NCBI GenBank assembly: GCA_003586115.2
Contig: QVOM02000001.1
Coordinates: 12,033,610 to 12,097,609 of the forward strand
Reading direction: 5' to 3'
Origin: Salvator merianae
Taxonomy: Eukaryota; Chordata; Lepidosauria; Squamata; Teiidae
Length of the DNA stretch: 64,000 bases
Part shown: one piece after another, positions 11,577-22,480 of the stretch
Layout of the letters: every line of letters starts with the position of its first letter
Numbering within the stretch: position 1 is the stretch's first letter
Notes under the pieces: generated by a model
The model's database searches: none
Seen by the model: the letters and a program-made list of their open reading frames with translations, nothing else
What the model was told of the DNA's origin: nothing
Program-made: the position numbers and the translations under genes

Positions 11577-12450
11577 TCATTTAGACTCTGCCATTTCCAT
11601 ATCCTCTTTAATTATCCCTTTACGTCCATTATCATATAATGGTCCACTTCCTTTTCTGGTTGTATCCTTACTTCTGATATACTTAAAGAAATTCTTATAG
11701 GGTATTTCTTTTGATATCTTTAGCAACGCATTCTCAAAATCCTTGTTAACATTTCTGATTTCCACCTTGAAAGTGTTCTGCCAGAATTTATGTTCCTTCT
11801 TGTTCTCCTCATTAGGAAAAGCCTTCCATTTTCTAAATGAGCTTTTCTTGCTTTTAATAAGTTTCCATACTACATCAATAAGTCACACTAGTGTCCTCTT
11901 GGACTCGTCAGTGCTTTCTTTTTTTCTACGTATGCATTCTAACTGAGCTTCCATTATTGTATTTGCAAATTGTTTCCATGTGTTTTGGAGTGATTGGACT
12001 CTTCCAACTTTCCCTTTCAATTTCTTTTTTTACTAGTTTCCTCATTTTGGAGAAGTTTCTTTTATGAAAGCTTAAGGTCTCTGTGTTGGATTTTATTGAC
12101 AACTTATTACATTATGGGCATTGTACCCTATTGGATCAGCCACAATGACATCTTATGCCAGATCTTAAGCAACACTTAGGATCAAATCCAGAATTCCCTT
12201 TCCTCTGGTTGGTTCCACAACCATCTGCTCTAGGGTACAGTCTTTTAGCATGTCTCTCAGTTGAACAAAAATTTACCAAGTTTATGTGTGGGTAGTTGAA
12301 GTCTCCTATTATAACTACCCTTTCCCTTTTGGATGTCTCCTTTACCTCATTTTCCAAATACCCATTTTCTTTGGGAGTTTGGTTAAAAGGGTGGTAACAT
12401 GTCCTTAATATTAGACTTGCTTTTTGGCCTGGTATTCTTTCCCATAGCAC
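11577..12450 (-). pseudogene. CR1-like ORF2, endonuclease to RT linker
   Basis: The reverse strand between 12450 and 12290 contains VVIIGDFNYPHINLVNF, the endonuclease GDFN motif, and 11765-11577 encodes the linker before the RT (NPYK-type block IPYKNFFKYIRSKDT). These are separate frames joined by stops. A further piece at 12813-12613 (SGELVNNIQTET, YKCLYANIRHLK) marks the start of ORF2. The pieces have drifted without selection. Confidence 0.8.
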
Positions 12451-12839
12451 TGCTGTGGATGGGTCTAAGTCAACTAAACATTCCAGTTAATATGATTATA
12501 TCTCTTCTTTAATGTACAGCGCTATACCACCTCCAGTTCACCCCTTCCTGACCAGTGTGTAACCTGGGATAACTGTAACCCGTTGGTTTTAATCAGTCCA
12601 CCCAGGTTTCTTTTATGACAATAATATCATTTTTTTTAAATCCATCACTAAACACTCCAGTTCCCCTGTTTTGACTTTAAGGTGCCTGATATTTGCATAT
12701 AGACATTTGTATGCACTCCTCTTGCGGAAGCTCAGTCCTGTAAGACCATGCGAATTCTTAGATTGCCTCTTACATGTTTCTGTTTGAATATTATTGACTA
12801 GTTCTCCACTCAACTCAGGTACTATATGCCTCCTCCCAT

Positions 12840-13190
12840 GTAGACCTGCCCATGTTCTAAGATCTGCCGATAAGGCCCTCTTGGTTGCGCCCCACCCTTT
12901 GGCAGTTAAGGAGTGGGGATGTGTGGGAAGGCATTTGTACTTATAGCCCCCGACTATGGAACTGCCTCGTCTCTGAGATGCATCAACCCCCCCGTTGTAT
13001 GTATTTAGGTGTCTGGTGAAGATGCACCTCTTTACCCTGGCCTTTGGCTGAAGAAGCAGCTTCCTCTCCCAACGTGCTGTTATTCTTTTAGTTAGTTTAT
13101 TTTATCTGTTTTATAGTGATTTTATTGCAATTGCCCTCAGACATTCGAGTATAGGACAGAATATACATATCATTAAATAAATAAATCCAA
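12840..13190 (+). mobile_element. L2/CR1-type LINE 3' tail inserted in the CR1-like element
   Basis: The + strand carries the C-terminal remnant typical of L2-type LINEs (phrase ctggtgaagatgcacctctttacc, cf. VKMHLFTLAF) and a 3' UTR ending in ttaaataaataaat. Related tails occur at 17060-17170, 29400-29575, 42960-43200 and 46965-47145. Flanking CR1-like sequence continues on both sides, so this piece inserted later. The boundaries are set by where that homology stops. Confidence 0.7.
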
Positions 13191-13910
13191 TCTTCTTCAC
13201 TCAAATATACACTTTCCTGACCTGGATGCTGCCCAACATCTGTTAGCTTTTCCCCACGGATCAATTTAAAAGCTACTCTGCAACCTCTTCAACATTAAGT
13301 CCGGTTCCATCTTGCCTCAAGAGCAGCCCATACCTTTTGTACAGGTTTGGCTCCTCCAAAAATGTTCCTCAGTTCCTAATAACTCTAGACACTTCCACTT
13401 GACATGGCTGCCTCATCCATGCATGGAGGCTTCTGTGCTCCATCTGTCTAGCCGGCCCTGCGCGTGGAATAGGTACCATTTCTCAGAATGCAAACTCGCA
13501 GGTCCTGCACTACTACCTAAAAGACTAAATTTGGCTTCCACAACCCCCTGTCTAGCCTTTCCCCTGTGTACCATGGCCACTAGGTCCTCCACAGCTCTAT
13601 GTACAAGCCTATCTAGATGCTATACAATGTCCACAAGATTTGCCCCCAGCAGACAAGTCACCATGTGGTCAACACGCCCAACACAAACTCTCCATGTTTC
13701 TCATAATCAAATCACCCACTGCAAGAAGACTCCCTCCTACCACCCATGAGTATCCTCAGTGTAAGAGGATAGAGGAACATCATCTAAATAAGGGGTTCCA
13801 GCTAAAGGAGACTGTCCCTCTTCCTTAGCCTGATGTCCTCCCTGCCTGAGACCTCCATTCTCCAAGGCAGCTGGCTGGCTCCTCACTGTGGAGTGGGATG
13901 CTCCTAACGC
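13191..13910 (-). pseudogene. CR1-like LINE ORF1 with esterase domain
   Basis: The reverse strand encodes, in broken frames, the N-terminal esterase block (a VGDS-like motif appearing as VGDLIMRNME, near 13725), then LLGANLVDIV and HLDRLVHRAVEDLVAMVH. The end matches 95-240 on the + strand. The nucleophile serine of the GDS motif reads as leucine. The + strand ORF at 13312-13749 (145 codons) is only the antisense of this region. Confidence 0.6.
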
Positions 13911-13935
13911 ATCCCTGAAGGCCTCATCCTCATCC

Positions 13936-13939
<4 letters not shown>

Positions 13940-13980
<41 letters not shown>

Positions 13981-13990
13981 CCTCTCTCTC
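13940..13990. repeat. (TC)n microsatellite
   Basis: About 50 bases of uninterrupted and slightly broken TC/CCTC repeats after a (CTCATC)n-like run. Likely length-polymorphic. Confidence 0.95.
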
Positions 13991-14986
13991 TGTACTCCTC
14001 TAACTCAGGAGCTCATTACACTGAGCATATATCTACAACTTCTGCCCAGCAGGCAGATAGTCATACAGGACATCTGATACTTGACGCAAAACACTGGAAA
14101 GCCCCCTTTCCCCTGCTGACTATCTACCTACATGAGTTTTAAATTATTTTTGTTGCTATTTAAATTCTTTCTTGTTTTATATTATATAAATTATTATTTA
14201 AATTTTTGTTACTATTTAAGTTATTTATTACTGTTTCTTTCTGTTTAAATTAATTAATTTAATTTATTTTACTTTTTTTAAAAAAAAAAATTGTAAAAAA
14301 CTGCCAGCCCCTCCTCCCTCAGGCCATGTGCTCAGGCTAGCTTAGACATCAACCCCCCTCTAGCAGCTTAACTAACCACACGCCAAATGCCCAATAACCT
14401 CTTCAAACCCAGAGGATCCACGCCATGAATGTACCATGGGAACCAGCAGTTATTCCTTCAAATTTCTCTGCCAAACTCCTGTTCCCTTCCCTTGGCTTGG
14501 TCTCAGGAGAGCAGACTTCCTCCACTTGAGTGCAAGCTAAACTTGTTTCTCACAGATGAATGAATGTGACCTTTGAAAGCTGGTCCCGGCTTTTGAAGCC
14601 TGTGGCCAGGGATTGGCACAGATGGGCTGTCAGCAATGCAGGCAGCCCTTCATGTACACTGTGCCTACTCTGGCCAATGATTGACCAGTGCAATGTGCTC
14701 CATGAGGGAACAGCTTACGTTTTTAAAAAAAAAGATTGTTGCACACTGCATGCTGCCTTCTCACAAACTTCCTGGTCCATAAGTAACTCTGATTAGAGCC
14801 TTCTTGCAAAATTCCAGACAGTTTCTGAACTGTCTTCCAGACTCCTACTGGAAACACGTAGTTGGCTAGACAGCCTCCAAGGTCCCTTCCATCTCATATA
14901 TTCTAGGATTCTAAATTGTATTCCAGCAATATCTGGATATTGGAGGTCCTCAACAACCTATTCCCCCATCTTGTGGAAGGAATATT
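13991..14986. other. unassigned; AT-rich core
   Basis: 14140-14300 is nearly pure A/T with repeats of the type ttattatttaaatt and an A-run at 14280-14290. The rest has no recognised gene or repeat. Confidence 0.4.
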
Positions 14987-15177
14987 TTGTTGTTGTTGGG
15001 TATCACCAAGTCCTGTCCAACTCCTGGTTGAATGTGCAGGCACCTCTATGCAGCCTTCTTGGCAAGAGATACAAAAGTGGTTTGCCATTGCCTTCTTCCC
15101 ACGAAAGCCTGAGGACTGAACTGGCAATCTTCTGCTTTCTGAACAGTTTGCTCTACCATTCAGCTACAGCCACTCCT
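14987..15177 (-). mobile_element. tRNA-derived SINE, reverse orientation
   Basis: The reverse complement of the SINE at 8487: the (gtt)n end at 14987, then ccaactcctggttgaatg, tggtttgccattgcc and the tRNA-like head with gctctaccattcagctacag (A-box region) at about 15150-15170. Confidence 0.85.
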
Positions 15178-15307
15178 GGAAGGCATAAAAGTGTACATAA
15201 ATTGTTTCATTTGTCACCTTGAAGCAGCTAGATCCCATTTATATGAACCAGTTTAGTCGACCTTTTTTTTCCTACACATGCCTCACCTGGCCACCAAATA
15301 GGCAGCA

Positions 15308-15495
15308 AACTGCCCGGAAAGCAAGCTGCAAGGAAAGCAAACGCTGCCGGTTAGATCCCCAGCCTCTCCCCAAAAGTAGGCAATGGCAAAACACTTCTGT
15401 TTCTTTGCCAAGAAAACTGCATGGAGGCGCCCATGCAGTCAACCAGGAATCGCCCGCAAGTTGCAACTCGGTGGTACTTAACCCAAGAACCAGCC
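15308..15495 (+). mobile_element. tRNA-derived SINE
   Basis: Same family as 8487: head with gttagatccccagcctctcc, body ggcaatggcaaaacacttct and tail region with accaggaatcgcc. It ends just upstream of the duplicated CpG-rich segment. The head is incomplete. Confidence 0.78.
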
Positions 15496-15531
15496 ACGAG
15501 GGTTCCTGGAAATTTTGTCAAGAAGGTTGGT

Positions 15532-15811
15532 AACACCTACACCCACAAACGGGAACTCATGGAGGAGTCACCGACGTCACAGCACTCCCAACACCTCCAT
15601 CCCGTTCTACACCCCTTCTCTCTTCCGGGATTGCGAGGATAACTTGGTATTTGATGAGGGCTTTTTCACTTTCAGTTTATGATTCAGCGTGAATGACGCC
15701 ACGTTATCCGGCGCTTCTCGCTTGCTGCGCGTTTCTTTCCTCCTCTCTGTAAATCGCAGGCAGGCTTTTTGAAACAGGAAGCCAAACTAAGCTGCTGGGA
15801 TAGAGAGGTGC
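15532..15811 (+). repeat. duplicated CpG-rich segment, copy 1
   Basis: This 280-bp segment matches 27899-28184 at well over 90% by eye, in direct orientation and 12.4 kb apart. It contains a near-CRE site (cgacgtca, 15572-15579) and the CpG-rich block tccggcgcttctcgcttgct. It lies at the start of a longer CpG-rich region. Several CpG sites here read TpG or CpA in the other copy. It could be the 5' UTR or promoter of a gene, or a member of a dispersed repeat. Confidence 0.85.
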
Positions 15812-16149
15812 TACTTCCACGGACCAAAGACTGTATTCGGGTGGATTTTTTTAATTTATTTATTTTTAAGGCAAAGCCAAGGCTTGCTAAAACAAGGAAG
15901 TAAAGGAGTTCCTGACTTGTGGTGTGACTAACAAAAGGTAAGTTGGACGCAGAGGGGTAAGGGGATGGGCTCCATCCAGTCACCTTGTTCCACATCTGAA
16001 ATTAATGATGGGGAGGGGGCACATCTAGCAGAGAGAAGACACGAGTGAAAAAGTCTTTGATGAGGGGCTTTTTTTTTTCGCGTCGCGCAGGGAAAAGAAA
16101 AGCTGCAACCTTTCACGGAGTTTCCTCTGGTACTGCCCCAGATTAACAA

Positions 16150-16195
16150 CAACAAAAGCCCTACGGCACCTTAAAAACTAACCACGCTCCTGTGT
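16150..16195 (+). repeat. fragment of the hairpin-forming repeat family
   Basis: The phrase aaaagccctacggcaccttaaaaactaac resembles the core of the repeats at 17576 (tagtagcaccttagagactt) and 49605. Confidence 0.5.
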
Positions 16196-16520
16196 GTGTG
16201 AGAGAGAGAGCGTGACTGACTTCGTAGTAAAGGCCGTTTAGTATGGTTGACAACCATTTATTGTGGTTGACAAAAGTCTAAGGGACACAGGCCAGATTAG
16301 TCTGTTGCATTCCTTGTTATGGTGATTTTTAAATGCGGTTATTCACTGGCTCCGATGCCTGCGTTTGCCTGGAAAATTGCGCGCGCCCACGCCGAACGAG
16401 TACGTTTTGGGGAATTCCAGAAATCATGTGAGCAAAAAGCTGTGGAAGGGTCGTCTGTCGAAGACGTGTACAATAGATCTCTTGTGGTCTAAGCGTGCGT
16501 GCTGAGATGCGCTGACGATT

Positions 16521-16525
16521 TGTGA

Positions 16526-16580
<55 letters not shown>
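16521..16580. repeat. (GT)n(GA)n compound microsatellite
   Basis: About 28 bases of GT followed by about 32 bases of GA. The reverse-strand ORF across it is low complexity only. Confidence 0.95.
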
Positions 16581-16585
<5 letters not shown>

Positions 16586-17059
16586 TCCCGAATGCCAGTT
16601 TAGTTTCAGTTTTGCGCGACAACTAGCAGCGCAACAGACGGTTCCAGATTAATTAACAGAATTAGGCAGAGTGCGCAGACACCGTCTAATGAAAACAAGG
16701 TCCAGTTAGTCCAGACCTTTGTGACTGATACCCACGGATCACGGAAGCATACAGGTAGTCTTGGCTGGCCTTTTAAGTCAAACACGCTCAAAGCAGGCGA
16801 TGCGGAGGTAGAAAATCCACAGCAGTCGGCTGCTCAGCTGAGCGTTTAAGATTTCTGCGTAGCAACACCCAGCTACCTAGATTACTAGTTTGCTTGTAAA
16901 CTGCACTTAACCACCCAAAACGTCCAGCTGTTGAATAGTTTTAGTAAAATAAGTAGTGTAAACAAAGGCTTAAAGTGAGACGCTTTGGACTGAGTTCTAA
17001 GGCAGCCTTCTTCATAGTCAAGATATGTATGTATCCTTGTCCGGATCATGGCTGTTTGA

Positions 17060-17170
17060 TGGATGCCTTCTGTTTCAGTTAATTTATTTTGTTTCCTTTT
17101 TCGTGATTTTATTGTGACCCGCCTGGGACCTTTGAATATAGGGCAGGACAGAAATACACATGTAATATAA
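17060..17170 (+). mobile_element. L2/CR1-type LINE 3' tail
   Basis: The stretch gtgacccgcctgggaccttt followed by atagggcaggacagaaatac and an A-rich end matches the 3' UTR type at 13120-13185 and 47085-47140. Confidence 0.65.
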
Positions 17171-17279
17171 AAAGCTCCTCTGGGAAGAATGTGTCTCAGT
17201 TGGAGTGCCAAGTATCAGGGATAGATAATAACATAAACAGTGTGGCTTGTGGGATCATTTCTTTGCCTGTTGTGATGCG

Positions 17280-17510
17280 CTTGGGAGCAGAATGCTAGAT
17301 CAGGCCAGTGGTTCATTCAGTGCATTGCTCTGTTGTTACAGTAGTTGGCCAGATACCTATGGGAAGCAGATAAAGAGGGTGCAATGAATCGCTTCTCTAT
17401 TGGTCCCATGGCAGTTGCCTGTAGAGCTGGAGGTAGTTAACCGAGCCTTCACAAGCTGCAGCCATTGGCAGCCCTACCCTCCATTACCTGGTCTAGTTCT
17501 CTTTTGCGCG
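17280..17510 (-). mobile_element. CR1-like LINE 3' end fragment
   Basis: It begins with gatcaggccagtggttcatt, the reverse complement of the family's 3' end at 3840-3860, and continues with the gttggccagatacctatggg block common to these tails. Confidence 0.55.
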
Positions 17511-17557
17511 AAACTATCACCACTGTGATATAATTCAAAGATGTAGCCGTGTTAGTC

Positions 17558-17750
17558 TGGATCAGTAAGCAAGGAGGTCTAGTAGCACCTTAGAGACTTA
17601 ACAGAGAAAGAAGTTGTTAGCATGAGCTTTCATAGACTAAACCTACATCTGATGAAATAGACTTAGGCTAGTCTAGGAAAGCTCATGCTACCAACTTCTT
17701 TCTCTTTGTTAGTCTCTAGGTGCTACTAGACCCCTTGCTCACTTGATACA
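17558..17750. repeat. inverted dimer of a dispersed repeat forming a long hairpin
   Basis: Arms 17576-17631 and 17677-17732 (56 bases each) are reverse complements with only a few mismatches. Pairing extends outward to about 17558 and 17750 and inward, leaving a loop of about 20 bases (acatctgatgaaatagactt). Single-orientation copies occur at 16150 and 49578-51143, so this is two copies head to head. A transcript through it would fold into a stem of roughly 80 base pairs. Confidence 0.88.
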
Positions 17751-18282
17751 GGAGTACATTTTGTTGTCCATCAACAAACTGCGTGAAGAAATGCTTTTTT
17801 AAGTGTCTGACCTGAATACTCCCCAAGTTCTAAAAATTGATGGGAAGGAGAAAGCCTCCATAAACCACTATAAAAAAAAAAGTTCCTTCTTTTTATTATG
17901 TTTATTTTTGTTGTAGCATTTTCCCTACTTTGCATGATTAAAAAAGCACCTACGATTGTTCACCTGCCAGTCTGCCCCTTCCCTCTCTCATGAAAATTCT
18001 AGTTTAGAAACAGCCGATTAGAGGTAGGATGAGAGCATGTGTGTGGTTGCTATGTGTGAATGCAACCTAGGTCAGAGTGTGGGATGTGGAAAGGGATATA
18101 GTGAAACAGTCTTTAAACCTCTTTCCATTATTTCATTTAGGACTGTATGTAGTTAAGCTGTCTTTTTTTGCTGGTATAAGTTATGCTGAGGTCTAAAGAT
18201 GAGATTGGAAAATGGAGGTGGGTTGGTTAGATCTCAGCCATTCCTTTAGTTCTTTCTGGTGCTGTCCTGAGGAGAATTCTCT
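17751..18282. other. unassigned
   Basis: No recognised gene or repeat; a short A-run at 17872-17881. Confidence 0.3.
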
Positions 18283-19372
18283 TGGGCCGCGGTCGGACAT
18301 CGTCAATGTAATCCGTATCAGAAGAGTACACGCAGTGAATTCGTCTTCTGGTTGTTCCCACAGTTAGTTTAACACGGAGTCAATTCGTACTTGCTCGTTC
18401 CCACACTGATATTTCCCGTGCTTGGCAGTACCCTTTCTGCCTCCACCCCTCGTCAAATTCTCCTCCCTATGCAGTCAGCGATTGGCTGCAGTCCCAATGT
18501 TCAAACCTTGACGTCACAGGGGCAGGAAACTCCAGCTCCGCTCTCCGTATGTCCCCGCTGCTGCTTCAGAACAGGGATTCACTTGGCAGCGTTACTAGGC
18601 ATTCGCCATTTGCTCCTTTTCCTCCCTGCAGCCTCTGTCTACACAAGCAGAACTTTAAAACTATGTTCACTTTAAAACTATGAACTTTAAGCTTTTTAAA
18701 GTTCTTTTGAAATGCGCATGAGAGCTCCCCTGCTGATGCACTTTAACGCAACTGTGCAATTTAAAAGTAGCGGGAGAGGTCCATAACAAAGGGAAAAAGT
18801 GGGGAGGGAACATGGGGGGGCTCTAGTATTTTAACAGTGCTGCTATTTTGACTCATCTTCCTCCCGCTGTGTAGCTGTGTAACTGTGTGCTGACCACGGC
18901 AAAACTCCAAACAGGCGCAGTTTATTTTTTGCTTTAAAGAGCAGACGGAAGTGGAGAAAGCCTTTAATTTCTTCCTGGCAGGACCGCAGCTTAGCGAAGA
19001 AGGAGGACGATTTCTTTTCCCCTGGCAGTGAGGGAAGGGGGGATAATGGAGGTAGAGGAAACTAATGTGCTTCCTGCCCACCCACAAAGTCTGTCATTGG
19101 ACGTCACAAAATGGGGATCCCTCCCTCTGCACGCCCCCCAAAACAGTACGGTCCCTCTCAAATAATCGTTTTCCCTGTGCCCACAGCACAAAGTAAAGCG
19201 CGCTAGCGATCTGGAACGGCTTGAGAGTTCATTAAATCCAAAGACAAACTAATCCGGATTTCGCCAATTTAATCCATAAAAATTACGGAACGGCAAGATC
19301 ATGTTGGGACAGCGGGAACTGAAGACGGCCTGTAAACTGATTAAATGCCGTGTCGGAACGCACCCTTGGTTA
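18283..19372 (+). mobile_element. dispersed repeat E, long copy; probable nonautonomous DNA transposon
   Basis: 18293-18850 matches the reverse complement of 4325-4925. The two outer ends (gggccgcggtcggacat and the reverse complement of tgtcggaacgcaccc) look like degenerate inverted repeats of about 17 bases, suggesting an element of about 1.09 kb. It is CpG-rich and includes a perfect CRE palindrome (tgacgtca, 18509-18516). No target duplication was convincing. The ORF at 18391-18675 reads the repeat and has no recognised domain. Confidence 0.6.
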
Positions 19373-19639
19373 CTCACAATTTGTATAAAATACACAGATG
19401 AAAGTTACTCAGAGGAATGCGACCCATATGGCTTCAACTGGAGTGCTTGAAATCTGCTGTATCCATTTCCAAACTTCTCATTTGGTAGATTTGGGCATAG
19501 GTGTTGCACAGTTGTTGTTTTTTGTATTTACATTGTAATCCATTGATTCTGTTTGTAATTTGATTTTTTTTTTCATGAGAGAATTAAATCCTCTATTAGC
19601 CAATTAGATTGCAAAGACAAAATTACTCATGGTATCCAA

Positions 19640-21560
19640 ATACAAGACAATGTTCATACAAAACTTATTTGAATTAACGCTAATCTACTAGTACAACAAG
19701 GGAAACCCAAGTGATAAATCAAAAATATAAAAAAACCTGGTTTTTTAAAAAATAACAAATAATTGTATATATCGTTGTTAGGGAAATTATGTCTATATAG
19801 CAAAGGTAAAGAGTTCAATAATGAGTATATATCCTGAAATGAATAATTCATCAAAATTCTTTTGAATTTGATAAATCAACATTTCATTTGCAGTATAGTT
19901 CCATCAGGTCTTAACTGAACGGCAGTGTTGTTTTTTCCAATTATTTGGCATAACCATTTTTGTAGCTATCAGCATAAATAGTGACGGTTTTGTTTGGTGA
20001 GTCCAAAGAGATATTTTTAAACAAAAGGCAGCAGACAGATTTCTAGAGTAACTGAAACATTATTTTTCAAAATTTGATTTATTTCTATATTGATCTCCTT
20101 CTAGAAATTACTTTTACATGATTCCCACATGTGATAGTTACATGCCCATAAAGGATATGATACCGGTGATGTAGAATTCTGTGATAACATTCCCAGGTTG
20201 ATGCATTTAAATTTTTCCTTGAATTTCATACTAAAACTAGAGATCATTCTGATGCTGAAAGGGAAAATTGTATATCAGTCGCCCAGGCTGTTTTTAAACC
20301 TGTTGTTCCCTTGCTTTGTGCATTCAACAGTAAATAATATATCATAGAAACATGTTCTTTTTGTATCATTAATAACTTACAGGTTTCCTTTTTGAATTCT
20401 GTAAAGTGACTGTAGCTCAGCAAACTGATTGGAAAGCAGAGAGTTGCCAGTTCAATATCAGTCTCTCCCCAGAAGTAGGCAATGGCAAACCACTTCTATA
20501 TGTCTGCCAAGAAAACTAAATAGAGGTGTCCATGGAGTTACCCATGCAGTCAACCAGGAGTTGACCATGACTCAGTAACAACAGCAACAAAGATCGCGAG
20601 AAGCCTTCCTTGTTAGTGAGGATTTCAGCCAATTTATTATAATTTTATACCAATTTCTTTTATAAGGAGTGCAAGTGGCTTAAGTTTATCCCATAATTTA
20701 TTTTTATAAGGATCTGTTAAAAAATCCTTTAACGTATACAGATTATTGTGTTTAAGTTTTTGCCAGTCATTCTTTGTTAATAATTTTGGATGTGAAAAAC
20801 AAGGTTGCAAAGATGCCAGAGGAGAAGGAAGAAGGAACTAATTTCTTGGCATTTATTCCAAAGCAGGAGAGAGCTCTGGAGAAAGCGATTTAGCTACCCT
20901 TTTCCTAGGATATACATAAAGAGGGAATTTAATCAGATCTGGTTCTTCCTGAAATGTATACCTCGATCAGAGTATCTCTGGAGATTTAGATTTAATTAAC
21001 AGATATTGATTTGAAAAGCTTAAAAATATGTCCTTGTATAATAGGATTTTATTAATCCTAAATTTTCTGTGTTGGAAGACATACTTTAAAAATGTGTCTT
21101 CCCATTTCTTAAATAGACTTAAAAGAATTTCAAACTGATAGATTGAAACAAATTTAAAACCTAGAGAAAGATTTCATTTTAATTACTGCTGTTTGACCAG
21201 TTCCTGAGCTTTTTTTTTTTCTTCCAGGAACTCATTTTATCTTTGTATTTTAATTAATGAAAAATTGTATTCCACAACCTTATTTAGATTATTTAAATTT
21301 AAATTGAGGAGAAACAGTTCTAGATATTTAAAGTTTTAATTCGTGTTGGTTTGAATATTTCAAGATGTTCCTTTATAGGACATTACAGTAACTTTTAAAG
21401 CAGAATTTTGAGAGAACTTGTCTAGTCCTTGGAGTGCCATAAGAGGTGAGTGTATTAAGAAAAGGAAATTATCTGCATACAAATTAAACTTAATCTGGGA
21501 GTCCCCCAATTCAAATCCCTCAGTATTTTCATTACCTCTAATTCTGTCGAATTTAAATAT
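19640..21560 (-). mobile_element. old L1 LINE remnant (ORF2 RT to 3' part)
   Basis: The reverse strand around 21486-21390 reads FNLYADNFLFLIHSPLM and continues LDKFSQNSALKV, the L1 reverse transcriptase box (YADD-type) and following block. Further down, ADSYKNGYAK and LEKTTLPF recall the L1 C-terminal region. The catalytic box has asparagine for the second aspartate. Frames are heavily broken and a SINE sits at 20406-20590. The outer limits are approximate. Confidence 0.65.
20406..20590 (+). mobile_element. tRNA-derived SINE inserted in L1 remnant
   Basis: Head gactgtagctcagcaaactg, body ggcaatggcaaaccacttct, tail gagttgaccatgactcagta followed by acaacagcaacaa. Same family as 8487. It lies inside the L1 remnant, so it is younger. 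Confidence 0.85.
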
Positions 21561-21779
21561 TTATTTATACTTTCCGCTGATGTTTCATGTTTAGAATAAA
21601 GTCAGTCATAAAAGTCACAAAATTCTGCTAATATTTCACTGTTTTCAGCAACTCATTTCCTGGACATGAAGGAATAAATACTAGTGAACTGATTTATTTA
21701 GAACATTAATTTACAAGTAACTATAATAAAAAGATACTTGTTCAGCAGCTAAGAAATAAAACGAGGCTGTGCTTTGGTC

Positions 21780-22480
21780 AGATTTTCAAACATTTTATTA
21801 CATGAAAGTCCCAAGGCAGGTCAGAACAATAAAAAGATAAAAAACATAAAACAGTGTAAATTATATATTAAAATATAACCCTCCTCTCTCCCTCAACACT
21901 CAGAGGAAGTTAAGCATCAAAGGCCTGGGTGAAGTGGTATATTTTAACTAAAACATACAAAGTTGGTGTCAGGTATACCTCCAGAGGGAGGCTGTTCCAA
22001 AGTCTGGGGGCCACCACAGAAAAGACTGTTTCATCTGTGACCACCCTTCACATATCTGAGAGAGGCAGGACTACAAGAAGACTCTTACTTCATGATCTTA
22101 ATATTCAGGCAGGTCTATAAGGGAGAAGGCGCTGCTTCAGGGCCCAAGTCATTTAGGGCTTTTAATGTTATATTTATATCAATACCTTGAATCAGGCTTG
22201 GTAGCGAATAGGTAGCCAGTTCAGATTTCAGGACCGGCATGATGTGCATCTGACCAGAACTTCCTTTCAACAGCCAAGCTGTTGCATTCTGTGCTAGCTC
22301 CAGCTTCCAAGGCATCTCCAAGGGCAGCCCCACATAGTGCACCTTACTGTAGTCTAATCTGAAAGTTACTAGAGCATGAACCACTGTGACCAAGTTGTCC
22401 CTGTCCAAGAAGGGCTGAAGGTAGGACTCCTGGCTACTGCCACCACATGGGCCTCAAATGATAATAGTGAATCAAGAAGG
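21780..22480 (-). repeat. dispersed reptile repeat, copy 1 (LINE 3' part suspected)
   Basis: It shares a series of phrases, in order, with 47190-47780: gagggaggctgttccaaagt vs gggaggccattccacaatct; ggagaaggcgctgcttcagg vs ggaggaggtgctccttcaga; and gtagtctaatctgaaagtta near the right end. The left edge (aaacattttattacatgaaa) looks like the reverse complement of a LINE 3' UTR. The clade is not certain. No intact frame. Confidence 0.6.

Larger units (their letters stand above)
9362..13910 (-). mobile_element. CR1-like LINE, near full length, with three insertions
   Basis: Reading the - strand: ORF1 esterase region (13910-13191), endonuclease and its flank (12839-11600), reverse transcriptase (about 11460-11210, 10698-10600, 9950-9800) and the 3' end at 9362 (cttatgttctagg). 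The pieces match the + copy at 91-3877, so the two are the same family in opposite orientation. Three younger elements interrupt it: 9951-10594, 10699-11203 and about 12840-13190. All reading frames are broken. Confidence 0.85.
15532..16810. promoter_or_regulatory. candidate CpG island, possible promoter and first exon
   Basis: CpG density is clearly above the surrounding DNA (for example cgcgtcgcgcag near 16080, gcgcgcgcccacgccgaacg near 16380, and gtcgtctgtcgaagacgtg near 16450). A consensus splice donor, aaaag|gtaagt, is at 15937/15938. No ATG-led ORF of note lies upstream of the donor, so a non-coding first exon would be the reading. There is no clear TATA box. Strand and function are inferred; the repeat fragment at 16150-16195 lies inside it. 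Confidence 0.45.

Noticed and set aside
13312..13749. 145-codon + strand ORF as a gene
   Set aside because: It is the antisense strand of the CR1-like ORF1 esterase region; the - strand carries the recognisable protein blocks.
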